IMG/VR virus record: IMGVR_UViG_3300017986_000052 | Location: 1 to 41,573 of that record | Length of the DNA: 41,573 bases | Origin: a virus | Strand: one strand, 5' to 3' | Part shown: in pieces, positions 6,539 to 15,583 of the stretch | How the letters are laid out: the number at the start of each line of letters is the position of its first letter | Position numbering within the stretch: position 1 is the stretch's first letter | Notes under the pieces: generated by a model | What the model was told of the DNA's origin: nothing | What the model saw: the letters and a program-made list of their open reading frames with translations, nothing else | Database searches by the model: none | Program-made: the position numbers and the translations under genes

Positions 6539-7897
6539 ATGGAAATATTCGATAAAGCTGGACCTTTAGGAGAAACGCTTAAAGGCGGAGGTGGATTGAA
6601 AAATCCAATAAAGAATTTTAGTAACATTGAAGGCGCATTTGAAGAATTTGCAGAAGCTGGTCAATCGTTACTAGGTGCCTTATTTCAAAACTTTGGTGTT
6701 GGCGGAAACACGTTAGAATATCCATTAGATGTATCTGGTAATCCTGCTTATGCTGCAACTGTATCATTTCAAACTTTAGAATATACAACACCTGAATCTG
6801 GTAAAAGTCAAAAGTCTCATATGAAACAGCAAGAAGATAATCTCAAACAAGCCAGATTAAGAGAAGCCGATGATGCTAGAAATCAAGCTGCAGGCTTAGG
6901 ACTGGTTGACGATTTCGGAAGTAGAAATCCAGGGTTTCAACAATCAAATGATGCAAATGCATCATTCTTAGGTGCTACTAATCAACCAACAACATTCTCT
7001 GCAGATGTTGCGGATGGAAGCGGAGGATCGAATTCAGCAGCTTTTGCTGATGACGCATCTGCATTAAATTTTGCAGCTAAAAAAGATACTGAAGTTGAAG
7101 CTGCTACTGCTAAAAAATCTTCTTCGAGCGTAAGAGCTGGCACAAGCTTTTTTCCTAAGAAAGGTGAACCAACTGTTACAATGTACTTTCCTCCAAGCAT
7201 GTCTTTTGTTGACAACGTTGCATACGATACTAATGCCGAGTTAGGAACTCTAGGTGCATCAACTTTAGCAGGAATGGAAGGCGGCGCCAGTGGTTTTGCT
7301 GCGGCCGGGCAAGCACTTATGGGTGAAGGAAAAGCTTTGCTAGATGTAATAAAAGGTGGCGAAGGTAGCGTTAATAACTTATCTGAAGGTGCTACTGATG
7401 CTCTCAAATTGGCAGTGGCTAAAGTCAACAATAGATTTAATCCTTCATCTGCATTTCGAAACGCTGCAACTTTAGCAAATCGATTTATTGTTAATCCTAA
7501 TGTAAGAGCTATATTTAGAGGAGTCAATATACGTGAGTTTCAGTTTCAGTTTAAACTTATAGCAACTTCTCCGGCAGAAGCAAGAGCTGTGCAAAAAATA
7601 ATTAAGCATTTTCGAAAAGAGCTATATCCAAAAGGATTTCCAGTTAACTTTGGTTCTTCTTCTGCAGATATAGGTTATCATTTTCCAAATGCATTTAAAA
7701 TAATGTTTAAGTTTAAAGGAAGAAGAAATAGAAACTTACCTAAAATAAAACCTTGTTACTTAAGAAGTTTTAACGCAACAATTAATCCTACAGGCGGTGG
7801 ATTTAGAAATGATGGTCAACCAAACGAAATAGATATTTCAATGGCGTTTGTTGAGCATGAAACTCTTAAATCACTCGATATTCAGAAAGGATTCTAA
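6539..7897 (+). CDS. 48: gp48, baseplate tail tube cap
   Basis: A 452-residue protein with a Gly/Ala-rich N-terminal and central region and a tube-like C-terminal domain (about 330-452). The latter contains FRGVNIREFQFQFKLIATSP, a DIGYHFPNAFKIMFKF strand and a closing segment (CYLRSFNATINPTGGG... with IDISMAFVEHETL) typical of gp48 in marine T4-like phages. In T4, gp48 (364 residues) forms the ring on the hub onto which gp54 and then the gp19 tube assemble. The longer length comes from a low-complexity Ala/Ser-rich middle (about 100-210). It leads the operon and is followed by gp53 with a 1-nt overlap (TAATG). Confidence 0.75.
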   Translation: MEIFDKAGPLGETLKGGGGLKNPIKNFSNIEGAFEEFAEAGQSLLGALFQNFGVGGNTLEYPLDVSGNPAYAATVSFQTLEYTTPESGKSQKSHMKQQEDNLKQARLREADDARNQAAGLGLVDDFGSRNPGFQQSNDANASFLGATNQPTTFSADVADGSGGSNSAAFADDASALNFAAKKDTEVEAATAKKSSSSVRAGTSFFPKKGEPTVTMYFPPSMSFVDNVAYDTNAELGTLGASTLAGMEGGASGFAAAGQALMGEGKALLDVIKGGEGSVNNLSEGATDALKLAVAKVNNRFNPSSAFRNAATLANRFIVNPNVRAIFRGVNIREFQFQFKLIATSPAEARAVQKIIKHFRKELYPKGFPVNFGSSSADIGYHFPNAFKIMFKFKGRRNRNLPKIKPCYLRSFNATINPTGGGFRNDGQPNEIDISMAFVEHETLKSLDIQKGF

Positions 7898-8628
7898 TGT
7901 TATATTTTAATAACTTTTCAAATATCAGTTACAACTTTGGTGATGAACCTGATCCTGTTGTATTTCAAAATATATCATCATACGCAGATATAATAGATCA
8001 AATTAAAAATGATATTACTTTTGCAAATGTACATACAATACAAGAAGGATTTAGACCTGATCAAGTATCAATACAATTATATGATACGCCATTACATTAC
8101 TGGACTTTTTATCTCTTAAATGATAATTTAAGAGAACAAGGTTGGCCTTTACCGAATCAAGAACTAATCACTTATATACAAAAATCTTTTCCTAACACTG
8201 CTATAACTACAAGAGATGGTAGTTTAGCTAGTAAGTTTAAAATAGGTCAAACAATAACAGGTAATACTTCAGGTTTAAGTGGTAAAATAATAAGAAGAAA
8301 TATAGACCTAGGTCAAATCATTGTAGAAGGAAACATATCTTTTACAAGTGGAGGAGAAACTTTTACTTCTACTAATTCATCTGGCGTAGAGGAAACTCTT
8401 GTTGCTGTATCAGCAGAAAGAGAATATTTATCAGAAAGTCATTATGTAGATGGCACTGGAACTATAGTTGATATTGATCCTGAAGTAGGTCCTGGTGCAT
8501 TACTTACAGGTAAAACGCATCAAGATGTATATCACAGTGTAAACGAAAGTTTAAGACAAATCAAAGTTATTAAACCAGACTTAATTAATGGAATAGTGAC
8601 AAGCTTTAAAAGGTCACTAAGAGGTTAA
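7897..8628 (+). CDS. 53: gp53, baseplate wedge protein
   Basis: A 243-residue protein matching T4 gp53 (196 residues), a wedge component that locks gp6/gp25/gp7 wedges around the hub. The N-terminus has the family layout (RPDQVSIQLYDTPLHYWTFYLLND about 54-77, followed by GWPL) and the C-terminus ends with ESLRQIKVIKPDLINGIV, parallel to T4 LRQIKIIAKSDINSFM. Between them, about residues 105-165 form an inserted Thr/Gly/Ser-rich beta segment with TGNTSGLSGKI that accounts for the extra length. It overlaps gp48 by one base and is followed without gap by the gp27-like gene. Confidence 0.85.
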   Translation: MLYFNNFSNISYNFGDEPDPVVFQNISSYADIIDQIKNDITFANVHTIQEGFRPDQVSIQLYDTPLHYWTFYLLNDNLREQGWPLPNQELITYIQKSFPNTAITTRDGSLASKFKIGQTITGNTSGLSGKIIRRNIDLGQIIVEGNISFTSGGETFTSTNSSGVEETLVAVSAEREYLSESHYVDGTGTIVDIDPEVGPGALLTGKTHQDVYHSVNESLRQIKVIKPDLINGIVTSFKRSLRG

Positions 8629-9969
8629 ATGGAATTATCTGCGCAATCAAGTACTGATTATTTAATTGTTGAAGCTATTATATCATCAACTCGAAATGAT
8701 ACACAAGTTGATATAAGAACTCTAGTTTCAGAATTTATAATATATGAACATATTGAAAAGCCATATCTAACTGGTAAGTTATCTTTTAAAGAAGAAGAAA
8801 ACATTTTACAAGATATTGATTTTCAAGGTGGTGAAAAATTAACTCTTACTATTCAACATTTAGAAGAAACAGTATCTGCTAATACTATTACTAAAGAATT
8901 CTTAATTGATAAGATTGAAAACATAATAAGAGTTGATGAAAGAACAGAATTTGTTATGTTACATTTGATAGAATATCATGTGTTTGATTCGTCAGGACAA
9001 AATATTAGTAAGTCTTATGCCGGTTCTCCTACATCAATTATAAAAACAATCGTAGAAAACTTCTTAGATAAAGAAGTATTGATTGAAGGAACTGATGATG
9101 TAAAAGGCATGAAAGTTATAATTCCAAATTTAAATCCTTTAGAAGCTGGTGCGTGGTTAAATAGAAGAGCTACTACAAGTGATGGTCTTCCTTTCTTTTT
9201 CTTTTCAGCTCTTGGCGTAGATAATTTAGTATTAAAAGATTTGGAAAAAATGTTGACTCAGGTACCTATGAACATAGAGCAGCCTTACATATATGCACCT
9301 AGTGCTGGTGATGGTAATGAGATTGTAAAAAGATATTTGATACAAAGATACAGGTATGAATCTCAAGAAAATTTATTAAAGATTATGAGAAATGGGCACG
9401 TAGGTGCAAAGTATGTTTTTCATGATACGTTTAAAGGTATACCTACAAACGTTGATTTTGATGTAGACAACGTCTTTAAGAAACTGATCCTTAAGAATGC
9501 TCTTGGTGGCGAAAATTCTAGATACAATCATTCACCAGAATTTAAAATAAAAGATAAAAAGATTGGTCAATATAATTCGAAAGTTATATCTCAAATTGCT
9601 TCATCTGGCGCTTATGATACAGTAGGAACAACATTTAAGAGTTATCAAGATGAAAAAACTGTAGGTGGTCAAACTAAAAAGATTAATAGAGATTCATTAA
9701 AAGAATTTTTAATTAAATCACCATTAGTTATAACAGTAAGAGGAAGAGAATTTATTACTGGAGATGCAAACTATACTGTTGGCAAAACTATAAGACTTAG
9801 ATTCTTAGACACAAATCCCTATTTAGATGATCAAAGTGCAAAGTTTGATTTAAAAAAATCTGGAGATTATCTTATAATGACAGCAAAACATGTTTTTTCG
9901 GATGAAGGTGTGTCCACGGAGTTGACATGTGGAAGAGTTGCGTCATTGGGTGTGGAGGCTGAATTATAA
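8629..9969 (+). CDS. 27: gp27-like baseplate hub protein
   Basis: A 446-residue protein placed directly before the gp5 OB-lysozyme gene, as expected for gp27 (391 residues in T4), the trimeric hub that bridges tail tube and spike. Features in line with that family are an N-terminal jelly-roll-like region (VSEFIIYEHIEKPYLTGKLSF about 29-49, GGEKLTLTIQH 67-77), an IIKTIVENFL helix, and the segment WLNRRATTSDGLPFFFFSALG (about 177-197), typical of hub (VgrG/gp27-type) proteins. The C-terminus has YTVGKTIRLRFLDTNPY and GDYLIMTAKHVFSD, matching the second beta-barrel. Primary similarity to T4 gp27 is weak, so the call rests on these patterns and context. The end overlaps gp5 by one base. Confidence 0.7.
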   Translation: MELSAQSSTDYLIVEAIISSTRNDTQVDIRTLVSEFIIYEHIEKPYLTGKLSFKEEENILQDIDFQGGEKLTLTIQHLEETVSANTITKEFLIDKIENIIRVDERTEFVMLHLIEYHVFDSSGQNISKSYAGSPTSIIKTIVENFLDKEVLIEGTDDVKGMKVIIPNLNPLEAGAWLNRRATTSDGLPFFFFSALGVDNLVLKDLEKMLTQVPMNIEQPYIYAPSAGDGNEIVKRYLIQRYRYESQENLLKIMRNGHVGAKYVFHDTFKGIPTNVDFDVDNVFKKLILKNALGGENSRYNHSPEFKIKDKKIGQYNSKVISQIASSGAYDTVGTTFKSYQDEKTVGGQTKKINRDSLKEFLIKSPLVITVRGREFITGDANYTVGKTIRLRFLDTNPYLDDQSAKFDLKKSGDYLIMTAKHVFSDEGVSTELTCGRVASLGVEAEL

Positions 9970-10826
9970 TGGTAAACTATTACGGAGATGAGACTAGATG
10001 GTTTATAGGATATGTCGTTAATAACTCAGATCCTTTAAAACTCGATAGAGTAAAAGTAAGAATCATTGGAATTCATACAGACGATGTTAATGACATTCCT
10101 GACGATGATTTGCCATGGGCACAGGTTGGTATACCAGTGACCGAAGACGGAAGTTCAGGTCAAGGTGCAAATTCACAATTAAAAATAAGAGCGCAAGTTT
10201 TTGGTATATTTTTAGATGGAAAAAATTCACAACTTCCCTTAGTGTTAGGTTCTATTCCAAAGATTGAAACAAACACTAATTCAATTGATGAATCATTGCC
10301 TTCGGTATCAATTCCTATAGATGGAAACACTAATATTGAAAAAGCTTTTAATTTTTTTATATCACCTGAAGGCGGAGAATTTACGCCACAACAAGCTTGT
10401 GGTATGATTGGAAACTTTTGTGTAGAATCTGGAGCGACATCAAATAGAGGAGATATTAATCCTGCAGCAGTGTCTGGATTCAAAGATGAAGGATCATTTG
10501 GAATAGCTCAGTGGAATCCTGCAAAGAAAGCCGGTAATAGATTTGGTGAACTTCAAAAGTTTGCTGGTAGAATAAATAAAGATTACAGAGATATGGAAAC
10601 GCAATTGAGATTTGTTAAACATGAATTAGAGACTCTTCCATATTTAGGATTAGGTCAATTAAGAAGTACAACTACTCTTAAAGACGCCACTATAATTTTT
10701 CAAAATAAATACGAAAGACCGAGAAAAGATCTTGCGCATACTGATCAGCGAATAGCATTCGCACAAGAAACAATGAAAAAACTTGGCATCGGTGCCAGTG
10801 ATGATGCAATTGATCCTGAGGAGTAA
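9969..10826 (+). CDS. 5: gp5 N-terminal half: OB-fold hub protein with tail lysozyme domain
   Basis: A 285-residue protein. Residues about 10-98 match the gp5 OB fold (WFIGYVVNNSDPLKLDRVKVRI, DLPWAQVGIPVT, VFGIFLDG, LPLVLGS). Residues about 120-275 are a phage tail lysozyme-type domain (Phage_lysozyme2/PF18013-like): QQACGMIGNFCVESG with E153 as candidate catalytic acid, INPAAVSG, SFGIAQWNP, and an ERPRKDLAHTDQRIAFA helix. In T4, gp5 carries a different, T4-lysozyme-type domain here and then a long beta-helix. Here the protein stops after the lysozyme, and the beta-helix is encoded separately at 13085-15112. It acts as part of the hub spike, cutting peptidoglycan in the periplasm during injection. 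T4 gp5 is cleaved after the lysozyme, so a two-gene arrangement may mimic the mature form. Confidence 0.85.
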   Translation: MVNYYGDETRWFIGYVVNNSDPLKLDRVKVRIIGIHTDDVNDIPDDDLPWAQVGIPVTEDGSSGQGANSQLKIRAQVFGIFLDGKNSQLPLVLGSIPKIETNTNSIDESLPSVSIPIDGNTNIEKAFNFFISPEGGEFTPQQACGMIGNFCVESGATSNRGDINPAAVSGFKDEGSFGIAQWNPAKKAGNRFGELQKFAGRINKDYRDMETQLRFVKHELETLPYLGLGQLRSTTTLKDATIIFQNKYERPRKDLAHTDQRIAFAQETMKKLGIGASDDAIDPEE

Positions 10827-10831
10827 AATAT

Positions 10832-13084
10832 ATGGCTAGTGAATCTTTTAGTCTCAACGGAAAGGCTTTTCAAAAAGGCATAGGTCCTATAGGAAAGAAT
10901 CGTTCGTTTAATGGAACTACATTTTTCTTCGCGCCTGAAGACAAAGGTAGAATAGTAAAAATTACTGAAGTTAGAGCAGGTGCAGATAGTTTAAAACAAT
11001 CTAAACTTGAACAAGGGATAGGTTATATTTTTAATGGAACCACTGTAACGCTAGTCAATGGTGGCGTAAATTATTTTAGAATTGAATTTGAAAGAGAAGT
11101 TACTCAAGAAGAATTTAATAAGGCAACAGAAAATGCGCCAATATTGAGAGACATACAAGCTAAGCTAATTCTCAGCGTAGCTGGAGGTGAAGTCGCAACT
11201 GTTAAAAATGAACAGTTAAAAAATTCTGTAACTAAAAATTCTTTCTTTCAAAATCCAGGACAAATTATTTCAGGATTTAAATCTTTTGGTGTAACTTCAA
11301 AACCTTCAAAAGATTTTGTTAAGAGCCCTATGCCTGTTATATTACAAGAAGATGCAGGTGACGGTTCGGCTGCTTCTTCTTCTCCTAATGCTTCTAATCT
11401 GGTTAAATTATTAAAAAAGAAAATGAATTCTATTAATCTGCCTAAAATTGAAATATGTAACGGCACTTTGGATGATATACAAAAAAGTTTAAAAAGAAAT
11501 ACTCCGGGATTGAAACCAACAGCTCGACAAGATTTACTAGCAAAGAGATTTATGCCGGCAACAGTAAGTACAAAAGTTCTGGCTAAAGTTGAAGAAGCTG
11601 TAGCTGATAAAGAAAAAGGTAAATCTCCTGAAGATATTATTGGTGCAAAACAAAAAGAAGTGGTAAAAGCGAGATCATCGTTATTCAATAATGCAGGATT
11701 CGATTTAGGTAAAATTGGTGATATGCTTCCTCAAGGTGGAAGATCTTTTGCAAATATACAACCAAACTTACTTGCCAAAGCTAAAGGAATCTCAGGTTCA
11801 ACCGATATAACTGCAGCGATATCAAATGTTCCTGATGGTGTTACGATACCAACTGAGCAAAAAGGTCAAGTGGTTCAAAAATTAATGAAAGGTAAAGATT
11901 CAACTACTGGAAAGATTGACTTTAGTACTAATATGAGTCAGGCTGTTGGTAAAGGAACTTTGACATCTAATATGACGCCAGCTGTTGGAAAAGAAGAACA
12001 AGCAGCTGCAACTTCGAAATCTAGATTTAATGGATACCTTACACCAGAAGATTATGTGTTTGAGACTATCGGATCATATGATAAATTATTGGATTATCTA
12101 GAAGGAAGTGTTAGATGTAATACTAAAGGCGCTCAAGCAATAACTCAATTGCTTGTTGATTACACAACTGATGATTATGTTTATGCTAAAGATGCAAAGG
12201 GTTTACAGAAGTTAAATAAAGAACTAGATTTAGAATTTACGTTAGAAGAAGAAAAAAGTAAAAAAAGTCCAACAGAAGCAAGTGCTTCAGCTCGTAGAAT
12301 TTTAGAAGGTCCTGATGCAAAAAAATTTGGAATACAAGCACACTTTGTTATAAAGAGAGACGGTACTGTACAAAAAGGTCGACCAATAGACGAGATTAAT
12401 GATGAAGGAGTTTTCCCAGCAAGATTTGATAAAATGATATACGTTGTTTTGATAGCTGGTGAGACAAATCCTGTAACACCTCAACAAGCTGCAGCTGTTG
12501 ATCATGTTATATCTGCAGCGTTTGTAGTTATGCCACAAATTTATGCACTCGGTATTAATGAGACTGATCCAGAGGTTGTTGGACCTGGAATAGACATATC
12601 TGCTATTAGAGCAAAATATAATAAGATAATAGCAGGAACATCAATAACAGAGTCAATAGATCCGGGCGATAAAACGAGAGAAGAGCTTGCAGTTGTTAAA
12701 TCGCCAGAATTTGTTAAAACTGTTCCTACGAAACTTAGCGATGTAGAAAAAATTAACCCTAGCAAAATTACAAAAGAATTTGAAAGCATTGATGAAACAA
12801 CTGGTTTCAAAAAACCAGTAAGCATTGATGAAGCTACCGCTGAAATGAAAACTACATTAGAAGATATAAAATCAGGAAAGATAGATATTCAAAGTAATTT
12901 AGATGCAGATAAGATAAAAGCTAGAGGTGAAGCAACTAAAATTTTAGGTGATAAAAATACCAGCGCTCTCTTTGATAAACTAGATGGAAGTATGGGTAAT
13001 GTTGATGGCCTCATTAAAGATTTAAATATTAATAAAATTGATGATTTAACAAGTAATATAAAAAATGCTTTCGGAGTGAAATAA
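10832..13084 (+). CDS. Large hub/needle-associated protein with a degenerate amidase_2-like domain
   Basis: A 750-residue protein inserted between the two halves of gp5. Residues 1-130 look beta-rich; 130-400 are Lys/Ser/Ala-rich and probably extended; 640-750 are helical. Residues about 430-600 follow the T7 lysozyme/amidase_2 plan: LLVDYTTDD (440-448), then AHFVIKRDGTVQKGR (503-517), then IYVVLIAGE and TPQQAAAVDHVI, then GINETDPEVVGPGID (574-588). AHFVIKRDGTVQKGR is nearly identical to T7 lysozyme YHFIIKRDGTVEAGR. At the aligned zinc and catalytic positions the residues differ: D443 for His17, A503 for Tyr46, I575/N576 for His122, G584 for Cys130. It is therefore probably inactive and may bind peptidoglycan or act structurally. 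Function is inference. Confidence 0.75.
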   Translation: MASESFSLNGKAFQKGIGPIGKNRSFNGTTFFFAPEDKGRIVKITEVRAGADSLKQSKLEQGIGYIFNGTTVTLVNGGVNYFRIEFEREVTQEEFNKATENAPILRDIQAKLILSVAGGEVATVKNEQLKNSVTKNSFFQNPGQIISGFKSFGVTSKPSKDFVKSPMPVILQEDAGDGSAASSSPNASNLVKLLKKKMNSINLPKIEICNGTLDDIQKSLKRNTPGLKPTARQDLLAKRFMPATVSTKVLAKVEEAVADKEKGKSPEDIIGAKQKEVVKARSSLFNNAGFDLGKIGDMLPQGGRSFANIQPNLLAKAKGISGSTDITAAISNVPDGVTIPTEQKGQVVQKLMKGKDSTTGKIDFSTNMSQAVGKGTLTSNMTPAVGKEEQAAATSKSRFNGYLTPEDYVFETIGSYDKLLDYLEGSVRCNTKGAQAITQLLVDYTTDDYVYAKDAKGLQKLNKELDLEFTLEEEKSKKSPTEASASARRILEGPDAKKFGIQAHFVIKRDGTVQKGRPIDEINDEGVFPARFDKMIYVVLIAGETNPVTPQQAAAVDHVISAAFVVMPQIYALGINETDPEVVGPGIDISAIRAKYNKIIAGTSITESIDPGDKTREELAVVKSPEFVKTVPTKLSDVEKINPSKITKEFESIDETTGFKKPVSIDEATAEMKTTLEDIKSGKIDIQSNLDADKIKARGEATKILGDKNTSALFDKLDGSMGNVDGLIKDLNINKIDDLTSNIKNAFGVK
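12784..12832. repeat. 13-bp direct repeat flanking a perfect 8-bp hairpin, inside CDS
   Basis: AAGCATTGATGAA occurs at 12784-12796 and again at 12820-12832. Between them lies ACTGGTTT (12800-12807) and its complement AAACCAGT (12812-12819) with a 4-nt loop. It encodes two SIDE motifs (ESIDETTG...PVSIDEAT). It may be the trace of a small duplication. Confidence 0.6.
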
Positions 13085-15112
13085 ATGGCTTTTGAAAATA
13101 GAAATAGTAATAAGCTTGTACCAGGCGGTATTAGAAAAGAAAATGGATTTGATGATCCTAATGAAGCATATCCTAAAAAATCTTTCTTAAATACTTCTTC
13201 CGTAAATGAAAAAGCAAGAGGTACAAAGAGAGTTAATGTAGAGCTTGGAGGTGGTAATGCTGATCTAGATCTCGAATTAAAAGATGAAGCAGCTTCTATA
13301 TATCCAAACAGCCAAGTTAAAGAAACAGCATCAGGGCACATTGTAGAGTATGATGATACTCCCGGAGCTGAACGTATAATGATACGTCATAGAACAGGAT
13401 CAGGCGTAGAGATGCGCGCAAATGGAACTATGATATATGGATCAGTAGCTAATACAATAAGAGTCACAGCTCATGATGAAAAGGTTATTGTTGATGGCGA
13501 CGGAGAATTGCATTACAATGGAAACTTAAAACTAAAAGTTGCAGGTGACTTTGATTTAGAAGTTGGCGGTGATTTTAATTTAAGAGTTGACGGTGATGTT
13601 GATCAAACGATTAAACGAAGCTATAAGCAAGATATAGGAAAGAATAAAGAAGTAAAGATTATAGAAAGCAGATCAGAAACAATAGGTATAGATGGCACTA
13701 CATTCATACATGGTAATAGTACAAACACAATAAAGAAATCGAATAATATATTTGTAGGAGAAGATGAAACTCATAGCGTCGGTGGTACGTTGTTTATGAC
13801 TGCAGAAAATGAAGTTTCATTATCAACAAAAAGCATAAATGCTACTGCATCTTCACTTGCAGTTTTAGGAGATAGTGGAACAATAGGTGGCGTAAATATG
13901 GTTTATTATGGCCATACAGCTCATATACCAAGAATTAATGCAACTTCTGTTCATGCTTCACAAGGCGTAATTGCTGATGTCGGGATGACTGCACCAACTT
14001 TTAACGGTAACCTATCAGGTAATGCTAGCACTGCAGGAAAATCTGCTGTAGCTACAGCTTTAGGTGCTGGTGCTGGTAGTGCACAATCTACAGTGACTAT
14101 TACTCCTGCAGCTGATTCAGATACATTAGAGCCTACAACTTCTATCTTAAATGAATTATTAGAACAATCAACTGTTGCTATAAAAAGAGTTGCTATCGAC
14201 ACATTCGGTGGATTATTTGATAGACTTAATAGAAAAACTCATTACGGTGGATTATCAACTACAGATTTAACTACACGTCAAGTAAGATCTAAGTTAAGAG
14301 ATCCTAATACACTTAACAATGAAAAGTTTACAAACGCATGTCAAGCAGAAGGTATATTGTCACCATTCTTTACAAGACAAGCTATACTTACAACCGACAG
14401 AATTGTTTCTGGAAAGAAGAGTTTAAAAATACCAAGTACTATTATAGGCAATCCAGATAAACCTATGGAAAGATTTAAAGGTGCACCAATAAGTGTAAAA
14501 ACAACGGAAGCTTTACCTGAACCAAACTTCAATCCTGTGTTTCAAGATGAGATTACGAGCAGAACTAGATTAGCGCCAGGTATTACTATGGCCACTTTCT
14601 TAGGTGGATCTGGTGATCCTGTTACTTTAACTCATATACTTGATGATAATGTAAGATTGAAACTTGCAAAGCAATATACGTTACATGCTCGAGTCTTAAG
14701 AGCTGTTAACTCATATAATGCAGTTAAAGAATTTAAAGATTTTAGGTTACAAGTAGTTGAAGGATTATACAGAGCTGAAGAAGGTGAAGAACTTGATGTG
14801 AGTGATGGACTAAACTATTTAATGTCAAGAGGAAGAGCTGTTGTATACGAGTTAATCAATATGAGAGGTGAAATTGCTATAGAAAAAACATTTGATTTGG
14901 CAGTATACTTAAAAGATACTCTAAATTTTGAAAAGCTTATTTTAGATTATGATAACTATAATCCAGATGGATCTTTAAATGCTCAAATCATAATAATAAT
15001 GCCTGAGATAACACCGCCATGGACAGTGACATATCAAAATGAAGTTGAAACTAGATATAATAACTTTTCACAAGTAACAAATGAGCTTATGGAAGCGTTA
15101 CCTACTACATAA
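13085..15112 (+). CDS. 5: gp5 C-terminal half: beta-helix needle protein with M15-like C-terminal domain
   Basis: A 675-residue protein. About residues 77-110 match the start of the T4 gp5 C-terminal domain: SGHIVEYDDTPGAERIMIRH with RTGSGVEM, against T4 SGHIQEFDDTPGQERYRLVH. Residues 110-260 are short Gly/Val/Asp strand repeats (VDGDG, VGGDF, VDGDV, VGGTL) typical of the triple-stranded beta-helix of the cell-puncturing needle. Residues 260-480 are mixed. Residues about 500-650 recall an M15-type D,D-peptidase layout (LQVVEGLYR, then SRGRAVVYE at 581-589, then FEKLILDYDNYN), but the zinc-binding SxHxxGxAxD motif reads with Met and Val in place of His and Asp, so it is likely inactive. gp25 follows after a late promoter. 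Confidence 0.75.
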   Translation: MAFENRNSNKLVPGGIRKENGFDDPNEAYPKKSFLNTSSVNEKARGTKRVNVELGGGNADLDLELKDEAASIYPNSQVKETASGHIVEYDDTPGAERIMIRHRTGSGVEMRANGTMIYGSVANTIRVTAHDEKVIVDGDGELHYNGNLKLKVAGDFDLEVGGDFNLRVDGDVDQTIKRSYKQDIGKNKEVKIIESRSETIGIDGTTFIHGNSTNTIKKSNNIFVGEDETHSVGGTLFMTAENEVSLSTKSINATASSLAVLGDSGTIGGVNMVYYGHTAHIPRINATSVHASQGVIADVGMTAPTFNGNLSGNASTAGKSAVATALGAGAGSAQSTVTITPAADSDTLEPTTSILNELLEQSTVAIKRVAIDTFGGLFDRLNRKTHYGGLSTTDLTTRQVRSKLRDPNTLNNEKFTNACQAEGILSPFFTRQAILTTDRIVSGKKSLKIPSTIIGNPDKPMERFKGAPISVKTTEALPEPNFNPVFQDEITSRTRLAPGITMATFLGGSGDPVTLTHILDDNVRLKLAKQYTLHARVLRAVNSYNAVKEFKDFRLQVVEGLYRAEEGEELDVSDGLNYLMSRGRAVVYELINMRGEIAIEKTFDLAVYLKDTLNFEKLILDYDNYNPDGSLNAQIIIIMPEITPPWTVTYQNEVETRYNNFSQVTNELMEALPTT

Positions 15113-15115
15113 CTA

Positions 15116-15123
15116 TATAAATA
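15116..15123 (+). promoter_or_regulatory. T4-type late promoter TATAAATA before gp25
   Basis: A perfect box followed by GA, 16 bases upstream of the gp25 ATG. The predicted start would leave a leader of about 11 bases containing the AAGGAAAT ribosome site. Confidence 0.8.
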
Positions 15124-15139
15124 GAAAAAAGGAAATAAT

Positions 15140-15583
15140 ATGCCGACAAGAGCTTTTTCAATAGAGGATGGAAACCTAGGAAGTAAGACTATACTTACTT
15201 CTCGTACAAAGTCATCTCAAGACATTGACTTATCATTCGCTAAAAAGCCATCTGGTGACATATTTAAAAAAACAGATGCAGCTGCTGTAAAACAAGCAGT
15301 TAAAAATTTATTACTTACAAATTTTAGTGAGAAGCCTTTTCTTCCAAGATTCGGTGGAAACTTAAACTCATTATTATTTGCACTTAACACAGACATAGAT
15401 GATGAAGATTTAGAAGAACAAATAATTAACGCTATAGAAATATATGAGCCTCGTGCACGAGTTACTAATATAAGCAGTAACTTAAGTGATGATGATCATC
15501 AAATAAAAGTTACAGTGACTTTCAAAATAATTAACACAAATGAAACTGTAACTACAAATATAGATTTAACAAGGTTAAGATAA
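15140..15583 (+). CDS. 25: gp25, baseplate wedge protein
   Basis: A 147-residue member of the gp25 family (T4: 132 residues), present in all contractile injection systems. Visible marks are DIDLSFAKKP (about 28-37), the helix DAAAVKQAVKNLLLTNFSEKPF (46-67, with the conserved N-x-x-x-x-x-x-x-E-x-P/F layout), then PRFGGNLNSLLF and a C-terminal strand pair ending NIDLTRLR. In T4, gp25 joins gp6 and gp53 in the wedge core bundle and helps start sheath assembly. It overlaps gp6 by one base (TAATG), so the two are co-translated. A late promoter sits immediately upstream. Confidence 0.92.
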   Translation: MPTRAFSIEDGNLGSKTILTSRTKSSQDIDLSFAKKPSGDIFKKTDAAAVKQAVKNLLLTNFSEKPFLPRFGGNLNSLLFALNTDIDDEDLEEQIINAIEIYEPRARVTNISSNLSDDDHQIKVTVTFKIINTNETVTTNIDLTRLR

